A stretch of 64,000 bases of DNA from Timema cristinae (Eukaryota; Arthropoda; Insecta; Phasmatodea; Timematidae): NCBI GenBank assembly GCA_039000515.1, contig JBCFYV010000024.1:16706452-16770451 (forward strand), given 5' to 3'. Both the position numbers and the translations under genes were made by a program. Positions within the stretch are counted from its first letter, which is position 1, and each line of letters opens with the position of its first letter. The notes below the pieces were generated by a model. It did not search any database and was not told where the DNA came from. It was given only the letters and a program-made list of their open reading frames with translations. Below, piece after piece: positions 11,440-24,307 of the stretch.

Positions 11440-14400
11440 ATGAACACCTGCTGAGCTGCCTTTTGTGCTAGAGTGGGACAAGGTCGGGATACTGGTAGCC
11501 TCTGAACACTTCACGAGCGTCTGTTGAGCTGTCTTGTGTGCTACAGTGGGACAAGGTCGGAGATACTGGTAGCATCTGAACACTTCACGAGCGTCTGTTG
11601 AGCTGTCTTGTGTGCTAGAGTGGGACAAGGTCGGAGATAATGGTAGCCTCTGAACACTTCACGAGCGTCTGTTGAGCTGTCTTATGTGCTAGAGTGGGAC
11701 AAGGTCGGAGATAATGGTAGCCTCTGAACACTTCACGAGCGTCTGTTGAGCTGTCTTATGTGCTAGAGTGGGACAAGGTCGGAGATAATGGTAGCCTCTG
11801 AACACTTCACGAGCGTCTGTTGAGCTGTCTTGTGTGCTAGAGTGGGACAAGGTCGGGGATACTGGTAGCCTCTGAACACTTCACGAGCGTCTGTTGAGCT
11901 GTCTTGTGTGCTAGAGTGGACAAGGTCGGGATATGGTAGCCTCTGAACACTTCACGAGCGTCTGTTGAGCTGTCTTGTGTGCTACAGTGGACAAGGTCGG
12001 AGATATGGTAGCATCTGAACATTTCACGAGCGTCTGTTGAGCTGTCTTGTGTGCTAGAGTGGGACCAAGGTCGGGGATACTGGTAGCCTCTGAACACTTC
12101 ACGAGCGTCTGTTGAGCTGTCTTGTGTGCTACAGTGGGACAAGGTCGGAGATAATGGTACCTCTGAACACTTCACGAGCGTCTGTTGAGCTGTCTTGTGT
12201 GCTAGAGTGGACAAGGTCGGGGATACTGGTAGCCTCTGAACATTTCACGAGCGTCTGTTGAGCTGTCTTATGTGCTAGACTGGGACAAGGTCGGAGATAT
12301 GGTATCCTCTGAACATTTCACGAGCTTCTGTTGAGCTGCTTTGTGCTATAGTGTGACAATGTCAGGGATACTGTTATCCTCTGAACACTTCACGAGCGTC
12401 TGTTGAGCTGCTCTTGTGCTAGAGTGGACAAGGTCAGGGATATGGTATCCTCTGAACACTTCACGAGCGTCTGTTGAGCTGTCTTGTGTGCTAGAGTGGG
12501 ACAAGGTCGGGATACTGGTAGCCTCTGAACACTTCACGAGCGTCTGTTGAGCTGTCTTGTGTGCTACAGTGGGACAAGGTCGGAGATAATGGTATCCTCT
12601 GAACACTTCACGAGCGTCTGTTGAGCTGTCTTGTGTGCTAGAGTGGGACAAGGTCGGGGATACTGGTAGCCTCTGAACATTTCACGAGCGTCTGTTGAGC
12701 TGTCTTATGTGCTAGACTGGGACAAGGTCGGAGATACTGGTATCCTGAACATTTCACGAGCTTCTGTTGAGCTGCCTCTTGTGCTATAGTGTGACAATGT
12801 CAGGGATACTGTTTATCCTCTGAACACTTCACGAGCGTCTGTTGAGCTGCCTCTTGTGCTAGAGTGTGACAAGGTCAGGGATACTGGTATCCTCTGAACA
12901 CTTCACGAGCGTCTGTTGAGCTGTCTTGTGTGCTAGAGTGGGACAAGGTCGGGGATACTGGTATCCTCTGAACATTTCACGAGCGTCTGTTGAGCTGTCT
13001 TGTGTGCTAGAGTGTGACAAGGTCAGGGATACTGGTATCCTCTGAACACTTCACGAGCGTCTGTTGAGCTGTCTTGTGTGCTACAGTGGGACAAGGTCGG
13101 GGATACTGTTATCCTCTGAACACTTCACGAGCGTCTGTTGAGCTGTCTTGTGTGCTAGAGTGGGACAAGGTCGGGGATAATGGTAGCCTCTGAACATTTC
13201 ACGAGCGTCTGTTGAGCTGTCTTGTGTGCTACAGTGGGACAAGGTCGGGGATACTGGTAGCCTCTGAACATTTCACGAGCGTCTGTTGAGCTGTCTTGTG
13301 TGCTACAGTGGGACAAGGTCGGGGATACTGGTAGCCTCTGAACATTTCACGAGCGTCTGTTGAGCTGTCTTGTGTGCTACAGTGGACAAGGTCGGGGATA
13401 CTGGTAGCCTCTGAACATTTCACGAGCGTCTGTTGAGCTGTCTTATGTGCTACAGTGGGACAAGGTCGGGGATACTGGTAGCCTCTGAACATTTCACGAG
13501 CGTCTGTTGAGCTGTCTTGTGTGCTACAGTGGGACAAGGTCAGGGATACTGTTATCCTCTGAACACTTCACGAGCGTCTGTTGAGCTGCCTCTTGTGCTA
13601 GAGTGGGACAAGGTCGGGGATACTGGTATCCTCTGAACATTTCACGAGCGTCTGTTGAGCTGTCTTGTGTGCTAGAGTGTGACAAGGTCAGGGATACTGG
13701 TATCCTCTGAACACTTCACGAGCGTCTGTTGAGCTGTCTTGTGTGCTACAGTGGGACAAGGTCGGGGATACTGTTATCCTCTGAACACTTCACGAGCGTC
13801 TGTTGAGCTGTCTTGTGTGCTAGAGTGGGACAAGGTCGGGGATAATGGTAGCCTCTGAACATTTCACGAGCGTCTGTTGAGCTGTCTTGTGTGCTACAGT
13901 GGGACAAGGTCGGGGATACTGGTAGCCTCTGAACATTTCACGAGCGTCTGTTGAGCTGTCTTGTGTGCTACAGTGGGACAAGGTCGGGGATACTGGTAGC
14001 CTCTGAACATTTCACGAGCGTCTGTTGAGCTGTCTTGTGTGCTACAGTGGGACAAGGTCGGGGATACTGGTAGCCTCTGAACATTTCACGAGCGTCTGTT
14101 GAGCTGTCTTATGTGCTACAGTGGGACAAGGTCGGGGATACTGGTAGCCTCTGAACATTTCACGAGCGTCTGTTGAGCTGTCTTGTGTGCTACAGTGGGA
14201 CAAGGTCAGGGATACTGTTATCCTCTGAACACTTCACGAGCGTCTGTTGAGCTGCCTCTTGTGCTAGAGTGTGACAATGTCAGGGATACTGTTATCCTCT
14301 GAACACTTCACGAGCGTCTGTTGAGCTGTCTTGTGTGCTAGAGTGGGACAAGGTCGGGGATAATGGTAGCCTCTGAACATTTCACGAGCGTCTGTTGAGC

Positions 14401-17260
14401 TGTCTTGTGTGCTACAGTGGGACAAGGTCGGAGATAATGGTAGCCTCTGAACATTTCACGAGCGTCTGTTGAGCTGTCTTGTGTGCTAGAGTGGGATAAG
14501 GTCAGGTATAATGGTAGCCTCTGAACACTTCACGAGCGTCTGTTGAGCTGTCTTGTGTGCTAGAGTGGAACAAGGTCAGGGATACTGGTAGCCTCTGAAC
14601 ATTTCACGAGCGTCTGTTGAGCTGTCTTATGTGCTAGAGTGGGACAAGGTCGGGGATACTGGTAGCCTCTGAACATTTCACGAGCGTCTGTTGAGCTGTC
14701 TTGTGTGCTACAGTGGGACAAGGTCGGGGATACTGGTAGCCTCTGAACATTTCACGAGCGTCTGTTGAGCTGTCTTGTGTGCTACAGTGGGACAAGGTCG
14801 GGGATACTGGTAGCCTCTGAACATTTCACGAGCGTCTGTTGAGCTGTCTTGTGTGCTAGAGTGGAACAAGGTCAGGGATACTGGTAGCCTCTGAACATTT
14901 CACGAGCGTCTGTTGAGCTGTCTTATGTGCTAGAGTGGGACAAGGTCGGGGATACTGGTAGCCTCTGAACATTTCACGAGCGTCTGTTGAGCTGTCTTGT
15001 GTGCTAGAGTGGGACAAGGTCGGGGATAATGGTAGCCTCTGAACATTTCACGAGCGTCTGTTGAGCTGTCTTGTGTGCTACAGTGGGACAAGGTCGGAGA
15101 TAATGGTAGCCTCTGAACATTTCACGAGCGTCTGTTGAGCTGTCTTGTGTGCTAGAGTGGGATAAGGTCAGGTATAATGGTAGCCTCTGAACACTTCACG
15201 AGCGTCTGTTGAGCTGTCTTGCGTGCTAGAGTGGAACAAGGTCAGGGATACTGGTAGCCTCTGAACATTTCACGAGCGTCTGTTGAGCTGTCTTGTGTGC
15301 TAGAGTGGGACAAGGTCGGGGATACTGGTAGCCTCTGAACATTTCACGAGCGTCTGTTGAGCTGTCTTGTGTGCTAGAGTGGGACAAGGTCGGGGATAAT
15401 GGTAGCCTCTGAACATTTCACGAGCGTCTGTTGAGCTGTCTTGTGTGCTACAGTGGGACAAGGTCGGAGATAATGGTAGCATCTGAACATTTCACGAGCG
15501 TCTGTTGAGCTGCCTCTTGTGCTAGAGTGTGACAAGGTCAGGGATACTGGTATCCTCTGAACACTTCACGAGCGTCTGTTGAGCTGTCTTGTGTGCTAGA
15601 GTGGGACAAGGTCGGAGATAATGGTAGCATCTGAACATTTCACGAGCGTCTGTTGAGCTGCCTCTTGTGCTATAGTGTGACAAGGTCAGGGATACTGGTA
15701 GCCTCTGAACATTTCACGAGCGTCTGTTGAGCTGTCTTGTGTGCTAGAGTGGGACAAGGTCGGGGATACTGGTAGCCTCTGAACATTTCACGAGCGTCTG
15801 TTGAGCTGTCTTATGTGCTACAGTGGGACAAGGTCGGAGATAATGGTAGCATCTGAACATTTCACGAGCGTCTGTTGAGCTGTCTTGCGTGCTAGAGTGG
15901 AACAAGGTCGGAGATAATGGTAGCATCTGAACATTTCACGAGCGTCTGTTGAGCTGTCTTGTGTGCTAGAGTGGAACAAGGTCGGGGATACTGGTATCCT
16001 CTGAACATTTCACGAGCGTCTGTTGAGCTGTCTTGTGTGCTAGAGTGGAACAAGGTCGGAGATAATGGTAGCATCTGAACATTTCACGAAAGTCTGTTGA
16101 GCTGTCTTATGTGCTAGACTGGGACAAGGTCGGAGATACTGGTATCCTCTGAACATTTCACGAGCTTCTGTTGAGCTGCCTCTTGTGCTATAGTGTGACA
16201 ATGTCAGGGATACTGTTATCCTCTGAACACTTCACGAGCGTCTGTTGAGCTGCCTCTTGTGCTAGAGTGGGACAAGGTCGGAGATAATGGTAGCCTCTGA
16301 ACATTTCACGAGCGTCTGTTGAGCTGCCTCTTGTGCTATAGTGTGACAATGTCAGGGATACTGTTATCCTCTGAACACTTCACGAGCGTCTGTTGAGCTG
16401 CCTCTTGTGCTAGAGTGTGACAAGGTCAGGGATACTGGTATCCTCTGAACACTTCACGAGCGTCTGTTGAGCTGCCTCTTGTGCTATAGTGTGACAATGT
16501 CAGGGATACTGTTATCCTCTGAACACTTCACGAGCGTCTGTTGAGCTGTCTTATGTGCTACAGTGGGACAAGGTCGGAGATAATGGTATCCTCTGAACAT
16601 TTCACGAGCGTCTGTTGAGCTGTCTTGTGTGCTAGAGTGGAACAAGGTCGGGGATACTGGTATCCTCTGAACATTTCACGAGCGTCTGTTGAGCTGTCTT
16701 ATGTGCTAGACTGGGACAAGGTCGGAGATACTGGTATCCTCTGAACATTTCACGAGCTTCTGTTGAGCTGCCTCTTGTGCTATAGTGTGACAATGTCAGG
16801 GATACTGTTATCCTCTGAACATTTCACGCACGTCTGTTGAGCTGTCTTATGTGCTAGACTGGGACAAGGTCGGGGATACTGGTATCCTCTGAACACTTCA
16901 CGAGCTTTATTTGAGCTATCCTAAGTGCTAGAGTGGGACAAGGTCAGAGATAATGGTAGCATCTGAACACTTCACGAGCTTTATTTGAGCTATCCTAAGT
17001 GCTAGAGTGGGACAAGTTGAGGGATATTGATATCCTCTGAACACTTCACGAGCGTCTGTTGAGCTGTCTTGTGTGCTAGAGTGTGACAAGGTCAGGGATA
17101 CTGGTAGCCGCTGAACACTTCACGAGCTTTATTTGAGCTATCCTAAGTGCTAGAGTGGGACAAGGTCGGGGATACTGGTATCCTCTGAACATTTCACGAG
17201 CGTCTGTTGAGCTGTCTTGTGTGCTAGAGTGGGATAAGGTCGGAGATACTGGTAGCCTAT
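11440..17260. repeat. 74-bp minisatellite, about 79 units
   Basis: Unit pieces, in order: CTCTGAACACTTCACGAGCG, TCTGTTGAGCTGTCTTGTGT, GCTAGAGTGGGACAAGGTCG, GGGATACTGGTAGC. Variants include CACTTC/CATTTC, GAG/CAG/TAG, GGTAGCC/GGTATCC and a CTGCCTCTTGTGC form. Blocks repeat at 665-666 bp (nine units). The left part (11,900-12,460) has many one-base deletions. The last units include a diverged TTTATTTGAGCTATCC form. Confidence 0.97.
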
Positions 17261-18518
17261 TTCAGTTTTTCTGTAAACTCATTACAACATTTCTCTTACT
17301 CCTCTGTGATTATTTGTTTTACTTATATTTTGTTTTGTCTGTATTTTTGTTCTGACACTTGAATTTTACTTTCACCTCTTTTATTGTCTGATTTATGTAT
17401 TCCCTTTATTCAGTTTCTTCTTTGTTCTGTTCCTCTCGCTTAATGGTTCTTTCACTCTAACATTCCACTATGATGTATCTTTTTCTCTTACTCTTTAGTT
17501 TTCCCGCACACTACCACAGTTACTAGAATGTCTTTGAAATGTTTCCACCCTTCCCCACACTTCTGATTTCACATTTTGGTAGCTTTTGCTTAATTTTACG
17601 TTGATATTCGTTATTTGTTTCGTTCTTGGCCAATTCCCAGACGTTGATCTTCTGCTTCTTCTCATACTTTACAGTAATGCAATTTAAATGTGCTATGACT
17701 AATCTTTGGTCACTCTCCACCCTTTCCCTTGAAATTATCTTTAAGTATCATATAACAATGGCTTAAATTTAAGAATAGACTCATAGAGTTTTATTTGATA
17801 AATTGTGCGATAAAGCAAGTTAGTGAGCGAACACAAACTAAGCATTTTTCAAAAGTAATGATTTAAAATAATTTTTTTTAGTTTCAATAAAACTTAATGA
17901 GGGAAAGCGACACGACATAAGTATATGAGTAACATGATATTATTATTATTTTTAAATTGAAGCTTATCAACAATTTTTGAATCTATAAGAATTTTAAGTA
18001 TCCGAAATCATATCATTATACAAATTAATAAAGAAATGAAAATTTCTAGATTTTTCTGATTCTTTCCAAATTGATTTTCATCAGTTTTGAATTTAGTTTG
18101 GTCTCTATTAGTTTTACTTGTCATTCCTTATGTAATTATTTTTAGTTTCAATTTAGGTTTATCAATTATTTCATGTCGTTTGAATTAAAGAGCCAGTAAC
18201 GTTACCAGCGAAGGGTCGTTATTTATGTTATATGGATCGCTACACAATTTGTCATCTTATGGACCAGAAGATAAAATGTAGCAAGCAAGTAATTTGTATA
18301 TTGATAATTAAAAACTTTATTTTTTCTAAACAATATTAATTTTAATGTTTTGAATGTATGCATTATGATTTTTTTTTATAAATGAGTGTAACCTAGAAAT
18401 TAATAATCGACTTTCAAAGGAACCGAAACCGGTGTAGCCGAACCAATCCATCCCTAAGCTAAGACAAATCTTAAAACTTTATCTCGAAAGAAATTAATAT
18501 TAGATATTGTTGAAAAAG
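17261..18518. other. non-coding AT-rich stretch
   Basis: Pyrimidine-rich at 17,260-17,520 next to the satellite, then AT-rich. No gene or repeat was recognised. Confidence 0.5.
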
Positions 18519-18564
18519 GACACTTGGATACAGGTCCTGAGTTAGATTCCTGTATACAAGTGTC
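18519..18564. other. strong hairpin, 16-bp arms and 14-nt loop
   Basis: GACACTTGGATACAGG pairs with CCTGTATACAAGTGTC with one mismatch; A-rich and T-rich flanks extend the symmetry. It could be a small-RNA precursor or a tiny inverted-repeat element. Sequence alone does not decide. Confidence 0.5.
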
Positions 18565-19027
18565 ATTTTTACTGATATGTTTAGTATAATTAAAAATGTA
18601 CAGTACCCCTATAAGCGGCAGTTTACCGTTGCCAATGATTATTCAAAACAATTTATAAATAATAGATTTAATGTTCGATGTAGCAGTCATTTCAAAATAG
18701 TTTGATATTTGCCCATAGCTTATATAGAATGACGATTGTTTTCACACGAGCTGTAGTTGTCATTAGACGAAATATTACAAAGAAAGTGCCGCTTGCCCTG
18801 AATAGAAGGCCTTACTTTAAAACAATATTTTTCATATATTTTCTTACACAATCTGATTGTATTGTATTGCATTGTCAAATTCTGTGAAACAGTATATTTT
18901 CATTTATGCATTGTACAACTAACTATATAATGTTGTTATTCATTTTGATTAGGATTCAGCGCCATTCTATTTCGTGATTTAAAATGAGCGTGAGGTTAAA
19001 GTATAATATAATATAATATATAATCCA
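18565..19027. other. non-coding stretch ending in a TAATA microsatellite
   Basis: (TATAA)n lies at about 18,997-19,022, directly before a tRNA-like element. Nothing else was recognised. Confidence 0.5.
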
Positions 19028-19390
19028 ATGGCGTCAACCTAGGTGGTCTAGGGGTAAGGTTTTCACATCAAGACTCGATGTTCGTTGGTTCAAACCCGTC
19101 CGAGGTTGACGGGTTTACTTTGAGCGATAAAAATCCGTAGTACAACGTCTTTTGAAGGGAAAGTAAGGTCGTTGGTCCCATGTCGAGTGTGGAATGCAAA
19201 ATAAGCCTGTAAATTATGAAAGTAAATTTCCGGCAAAAATTGTAGGTCCTTTCGCACTCGTTCGTAGAATTTCAGTGTGGGAGACAACAGGATACCACCG
19301 CACTTAATAAACTTAGTTAATAAATGTGATTTATACCAGATGGTGTGGACAACACTAATCACCCTAAAGGCTGAGTGCATGTCGAGCCAG
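19028..19390 (+). mobile_element. tRNA-derived SINE, distinct family
   Basis: The A-box-like TAGGTGGTCTAGGGGTAAGG and B-box-like TTGGTTCAAACCCGTCCG are about 40 bp apart. A non-tRNA body follows, containing AATTGTAGGTCC, a phrase reminiscent of the SINE-A body. The tail differs from SINE-A and SINE-B. The end is uncertain. Confidence 0.55.
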
Positions 19391-19861
19391 AGCCGGATGG
19401 ATGAGAAGTGCTTAAAATCAACTCTAAGGTTGAAAACTCATCACCTTCAGTCCGGTGGCGTTTCGTGGAGGTTTTCTATGGTAATCAAAGCTTGTTTAAG
19501 TTGTACCCGTTAAAAAAAATGAGTTGTGTGTTCTCCCCACTCAGACCCCATTTGACCAATCACGCATAGAACATTCTTAGCATATCTCACATAGGAATGA
19601 ATAGTTGCTACCTGGCCAATAAGTTCTTTACTGAGTGATTGTTTTATTTTATTTTAGACCGTATGACACATTTTACTGGGATGGACTTTGACGTCCAGGT
19701 TCGGTCGCCTTATGTGTAGACTATTAGAAGCTCTGTTGTCACAGAACGTTGTCCAGGGTACACCTATGGAGGTTGTCTACACTTCGTACCCACAATGAGA
19801 TGATGTGATAATAATTATTATGGAATTGTCGAGCTAGTTTGAATCTTAAACCTAGCTTAAG

Positions 19862-20010
19862 CCTAATTTACCAAACCCTGATGACCATTGAGTACATTCC
19901 CATTAAGGTAGAACTACCCCACGTACCACCCGCTAAGCGACCCCTAGGCCTGTAGCCAGGTGCACTGACCACTACGCCACGGGGCCGGTTTAGTGAGTGA
20001 TGAGAGCTAG
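19862..20010 (-). mobile_element. tRNA-like SINE fragment
   Basis: The minus strand reads GGCCCCGTGGCGTAGTGGTC followed by GTGCACCTGGCTACAGGCCT, typical of a tRNA-like A-box region. A degenerate body runs to about 19,862. Confidence 0.5.
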
Positions 20011-20174
20011 TCACAGGTGCAACATAAACAACTCTGCTACTCTTAGAGCACTCCATATCACGCCACTGATACATTCCAAATCTTCTTCAAGCTACTTCGC
20101 TCTTGAGGTATTTATTATTTATTTATTTATTTCTAACAACAGGTTCTGCTACCCATTCGGACTATACGTTTATG

Positions 20175-20500
20175 AAGGTGACCTGGTGGTCTAGGGGTAA
20201 GGTGTCAGACTTCTGTGCTGGGGTCCAGTGTTCAATCCTCGGTCCCGGAACAGATTTATCTGATTGCCAAACTCTTCCTTCACCTCTGACAAGACGTGTA
20301 TTAATCACAATTTGTGAATGTGAGGAATGCCAGGCCTCCACCGTGGTTCGGATCCCACGTTAAACTGTAGGTCCTCCATTTCATCTTACAATCACCCTAC
20401 CATTACAAATTAGCGTAAGTGCGTATAACCCGAACGGGTAGTAAGACGCGGTGCTAATAATAATAATAATAATAAAATAATAATAATATAATAATAATAA
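20175..20500 (+). mobile_element. SINE-A, full length, long subfamily
   Basis: Has the complete head and the extra GTGTATTAATCACAA segment that marks the long form. The tail ends in imperfect (AAT)n. The target-site duplication ACGTTTATG is exact (20,166-20,174 and 20,501-20,509). Confidence 0.95.
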
Positions 20501-20554
20501 ACGTTTATGTACTAACTACGCTATTGCGTTTCGTATTAAAAGCAATGACTTTGT

Positions 20555-20725
20555 ATGAAATGTAAATGAACCCACATTTGCGTGGATGGAGTGTGAAAAG
20601 CCATTTAGGAAAAATAGCCCTCAATACACCTGACTGAGAATAGAACCCCGATATTCTTGTCATCAGCAGTCCAGTCTATTGCAAAAGTAACACCGCAGAC
20701 CACTCGACTATCGAAACAGGTATTA
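20555..20725 (-). mobile_element. degenerate SINE-B-related element
   Basis: The minus strand shows the SINE-B body (TTTTCACACTCCATCCACGC, AAATGTGGGTTCATTT), but its head differs (GTCGAGTGGTCTGCGGTG). The shared tail is missing. Confidence 0.6.
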
Positions 20726-21344
20726 ATTGTTCTTATTTAAACCATGATCTTTATAGGAAGCTCACTTTCTACCACCAACATTGATTGAAAATCACTAAAA
20801 TTTGACATTGTATAAATGTTTTATTTGATATGTTAATTAAAAAAAATCGTTTAGAAAGTCGTCAAATCTTACAATAATACTTTCTTAAAGATTACTGTAT
20901 AATTTTTCTCTACATTACTAACTAAACAGAATAAGAATATAAATACTATATATATATATATATATATATATTCTACTGTGGCAATATAAATGTTCAGTTT
21001 TCAAATAACGTGCTTCCTATGAGAATCATACTGTATCTCATAGGCCTGTTTTGCTCCAAAGAGTGATTCCTGTGCCGTACATGGAAAACGTTTGTTACCT
21101 TATGCATATATTTGTCACAGCAGTTTATCAGCTGGTGCTGTGTCAGGTGTTAGCCGCGAGATAGCACCTGTGTCGCTGTGCCAACAGGCGATGTTCATTT
21201 GTATGCCCCCCTGCCTATGAGACAATTATTCAGGTGACGCAGAAATGACACACATTTCTTTTTATCTCATTGCGAACAACATCGCAACAATAACAATCTT
21301 GGAGTAAAACTTCAAGACATGAATATTCACGAATAGTTAAAGAG
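20726..21344. other. non-coding stretch with (TA)n
   Basis: (TA)n at 20,948-20,971. The rest has no recognisable feature. Confidence 0.5.
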
Positions 21345-21477
21345 TTACTTATTACAGGTTAATTTTTTGGCATCCATCCTTAAAGCTGTCATTGAAAATA
21401 GTTGCATTTTGATAAAAAGGACCTTTCCCAATTCATTATTGCTATTTTATAGATATTGATGATATCCATCATTAGTG

Positions 21478-21615
21478 ACATCTGAAGATCACACGAGTTA
21501 ACGTATGAATACGTGAAAGTAGATCTAGTAGCATTTCTGGCTGTCTTTCTATGAAAATTGGACTGTAAATTACATGAGTTGACGTATGAATATATTAAGA
21601 TAGGTTTGATAAATT
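21478..21615 (+). repeat. interspersed repeat Rep-1
   Basis: Carries ACGAGTTAACGTATGAATAC and a partial second copy (GAGTTGACGTATGAATATAT) after a phrase like CTGTCTTTCTATGAAAATTG. The same order of words occurs near 24,165, 31,838, 41,028 and 43,525. Confidence 0.6.
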
Positions 21616-21617
21616 TA

Positions 21618-21635
21618 GTAATTGCACGATATATA

Positions 21636-21690
<55 letters not shown>

Positions 21691-21692
21691 GT
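21618..21692. repeat. (TA)n microsatellite
   Basis: Long TA run with one interruption, ending in GTATGTATGTA. Confidence 0.95.
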
Positions 21693-21773
21693 TTCTCTCC
21701 TTAAAGCTGTCTTTATATAGCTATCCTACTAAAGCAAATATTCACAATATAATGCTGTAATTTGCCCTCCTTA

Positions 21774-21917
21774 AGGAGGGGATGTAGGTGAAGCGAAAAA
21801 ACTGTTGATACCACCATGGGAAGAAAATTATATGCTATGGAGAATTTTTTATTTTTTTTACTAACCAAAGTTTTACTATAAAAACTGCAAAAATACAGCC
21901 CTTAGCTTGCATTTTCT
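21774..21917. mobile_element. short relative of the fold-back element FB-1
   Basis: It shares GAAGAAAATTA, AAAGTTTTACTATAAAAACT and TACACACCC-like sequence with the right arm of the element at 45,193-45,545. The left end GGAGGGGATGTAGG resembles the inverse of the right end. Most of one arm is missing. Confidence 0.6.
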
Positions 21918-22045
21918 ACACACCCAACTTAAAGCTGTCTCGTAGCTATTTTAATGCAGTATATATTTACAATAAGTTTCTGTAGCGTCCGTCCTTAAAG
22001 TGTTCATTGTACAGCTAACTATCTTAACAAAGTATCAGTGAGATG

Positions 22046-22429
22046 TTGGTGGAAAATAAAATTCTCGTATAAATGAGCAAGCAAGTTTCCCAGCTTAAAA
22101 CCAACTTTACAACCAAAGAGCGGTCAATTTTATAAAAATAGGATACAAACTTGAATAGTAAACATTCTACCATCTTTAAAAGCGTAAATGTCGTAATTCG
22201 AGCTATAACCTCTGAAATACAGTAGCGCAACTACTCACATGTATATAAACTATGCTGTGGGTTCACAGCCTTTGGGACGTTCTAAAAGTAATTCAATTTT
22301 TAAAAAAAATGACCTTGTGAATATGTATCAAGTATTTAAAATTGTAGCCATTATATTTATATAATTTTCAAATTTAATATCAAAATAGGTGTGCACTTTT
22401 TATCTTTCACAAGTCTCAGCCCCAGTGTC
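22046..22429. other. non-coding AT-rich stretch
   Basis: No feature recognised; the short minus-strand open frame here has no domain. Confidence 0.5.
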
Positions 22430-22700
22430 AATTATGTCGTGACGTACTGAGACTGGTCATCTCTCAAAGATCCTGGGTTCAGGTACCGATGAAGTATGTA
22501 TTTAGTTTTTAATTGATACAAAAGTAGGTGAGGCTACGAATGAATAGGTGTGAGCCCGTTAACTAGAAGCTCTATTATCTAAAACCTATTACCCACTTAG
22601 ATACGTCATTCGGACACTGATGAGCCACCTAGTAGTGAAGCAACCGCTTTCACAGTGCTGTTATGAGAGATGCCTATCCTAAACTACGCAGGCGATATCC
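22430..22700 (+). mobile_element. possible degenerate tRNA-like SINE
   Basis: A B-box-like CTGGGTTCAGGTACC follows an A-box-like GACTGGTCATCTC. The body phrase CTAGAAGCTCTATTATC resembles CTATTAGAAGCTCTGTTGTC at 19,724, so 19,690-19,790 may be another fragment of the same family. Confidence 0.35.
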
Positions 22701-22998
22701 GTTCAAAGCATTACAAACAATCATTGATGATGCACACGTGGCTTAGTTTCCTCTCATTTTAAATAATAATATTAATCATATTTTTACTTTCATCTTAAAG
22801 CATAACCAGTTGTCTACCAAAAACAAACATTAGGTAAACTTTTTTTTTTTTTAATTGTGCACTTTTGTAAGGCCCATGCATGGCTTGAGTTGCTATTTTT
22901 TAAATTTTAAGTATAAGAATATTTCCATACCATATCAATGCATGAAACTATGAACGCAGTAACATAATAAATAATGCAGGAATATATATTTTATTTAA
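22701..22998. other. non-coding AT-rich stretch
   Basis: Nothing recognised. Confidence 0.5.
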
Positions 22999-23037
22999 CA
23001 CCACGTTTTACTACCCGTTCGGGCTATACGCTCAATG
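22999..23037 (-). mobile_element. SINE 3' tail fragment
   Basis: The minus strand reads GCGTATAGCCCGAACGGGTA followed by GTAAAACGTGGTGTT, the tail shared by SINE-A and SINE-B. No body is attached, so the family cannot be told. Confidence 0.8.
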
Positions 23038-24160
23038 CGGGAATTAAAAGGGATCCGTTAGAAAACTTTTTAATCGATTTTAAATCTTATTTAACTCACT
23101 TAAAGAAACTATGTAAATTGCAATAGTTACTTAGTAAATCGCTTTCTTAACCAACACAATGGGGTCCATATTATTCTTTATTTTTAATAATACTAGGGAA
23201 AAAACGGTATTTCTGATTTTATTCCAAATTGGCATTTTTAAATATTTTGCTCATCGGTGTGTATGAAATCATAATGTATGATTTAACTAACGTAAACAAC
23301 GTTTCTGACAACTTTGATTAAATTTAAGTTATTTATGGACAGTACGGTGCAGAGTAATAAGGATTTTTTTTTAAATATCAAACGTAAACACATTAAATAA
23401 GATGGCGTTCATGTGTTGTTTTAATGTTTAAAAACGCCTTAATAAATCTTTCATTTAATTTGATTAATATTTCTAATCAATAAATTATTTTTATAATAGA
23501 TAGCTACTCCATCAATATGAAAACTCGAACTTAAAATTTGAAGGTTTTCCCACCTAAAGCAAAATACACGAATAAAATGTATGCTAAAAAAACTTGGCTT
23601 TTAATCGATTTTGATCCCCGGCTGGATCCCAATGTGATTACTATTTTTTTTTCACAAGTCAATGCTGATACCATCACATAAAATTCACCCTTATCCTTTG
23701 TGTACCCCCGGTAAAATCTAGTATACCTGCAATAGTCTGGATTACCAGTCGGGGGTTTGAATCCCGACTGAGTGTACAAGTATATTAAAAAAATTCCATT
23801 CTACCTCTCCACAAATGGGGGTGCAGTTTTTCTATATTCTAAAGCTATTATCCCTAACTCGTTAGATAAATTATGTTTTTCCAGACCAGGTGCCCCAAAC
23901 AAAATATATATAACTATATTTTAAATCCGTGTTTGGTGATATTATACCGAGAATTGCTGGTGCATATATTTTCTATTAACAAGCTAACTGATATTTCAAC
24001 CATGGTTTCTCTAAGGAGAAGCTGTGCTCTACGGTTTAGTTTTCGAAGACAAGTCCTTTAGAAAACACAAACATTTTACATTTTACCTCTTAGAAAATGT
24101 TACATTTTGCTCTACTATTAGTGTTATTTTGTAGTTATTGATAATATATATTAAAAACAG
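23038..24160. other. non-coding AT-rich stretch with a tRNA-like fragment
   Basis: At 23,725-23,775 GGGGGTTTGAATCCCGACTG resembles a B box, possibly an old SINE. Nothing else was recognised. Confidence 0.4.
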
Positions 24161-24164
24161 AAAA

Positions 24165-24265
24165 CTACAGCTACCGATAGCATGACTAACCTTGATGTAT
24201 CAAGAAATTAAAGTAAATTTAGTAACTTTTCTAGTTGTCCAATAAGGACCTTCATTTGAAGATTC
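24165..24265 (+). repeat. Rep-1, degenerate copy
   Basis: Words in Rep-1 order: ACAGCTACCGATAGCATGAC, TTGATGTATCAAG, TAACTTTTCTAGTTGTCC. More diverged than the other copies. Confidence 0.5.
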
Positions 24266-24307
24266 ATCTGTACAAAGCCCTCACCCAAGCCAGGGCCAAT
24301 ATCAGAT

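Larger units (their letters stand above)
21345..22045. repeat. degenerate 64-72-bp direct repeats interrupted by other elements
   Basis: The phrase CCTTAAAGCTGTC with nearby AGCTATCTTAA and AATATTTACAAT recurs near 21,379, 21,708, 21,928 and 21,992. The series is interrupted by Rep-1 (21,478), (TA)n (about 21,620-21,690) and a fold-back-related element (21,774-21,917). Confidence 0.55.

Noticed and set aside
11368..16074. Repeated His/Ser/Thr-rich minus-strand frames
   Set aside because: Shadow of the 74-bp satellite; three units shift through all frames.
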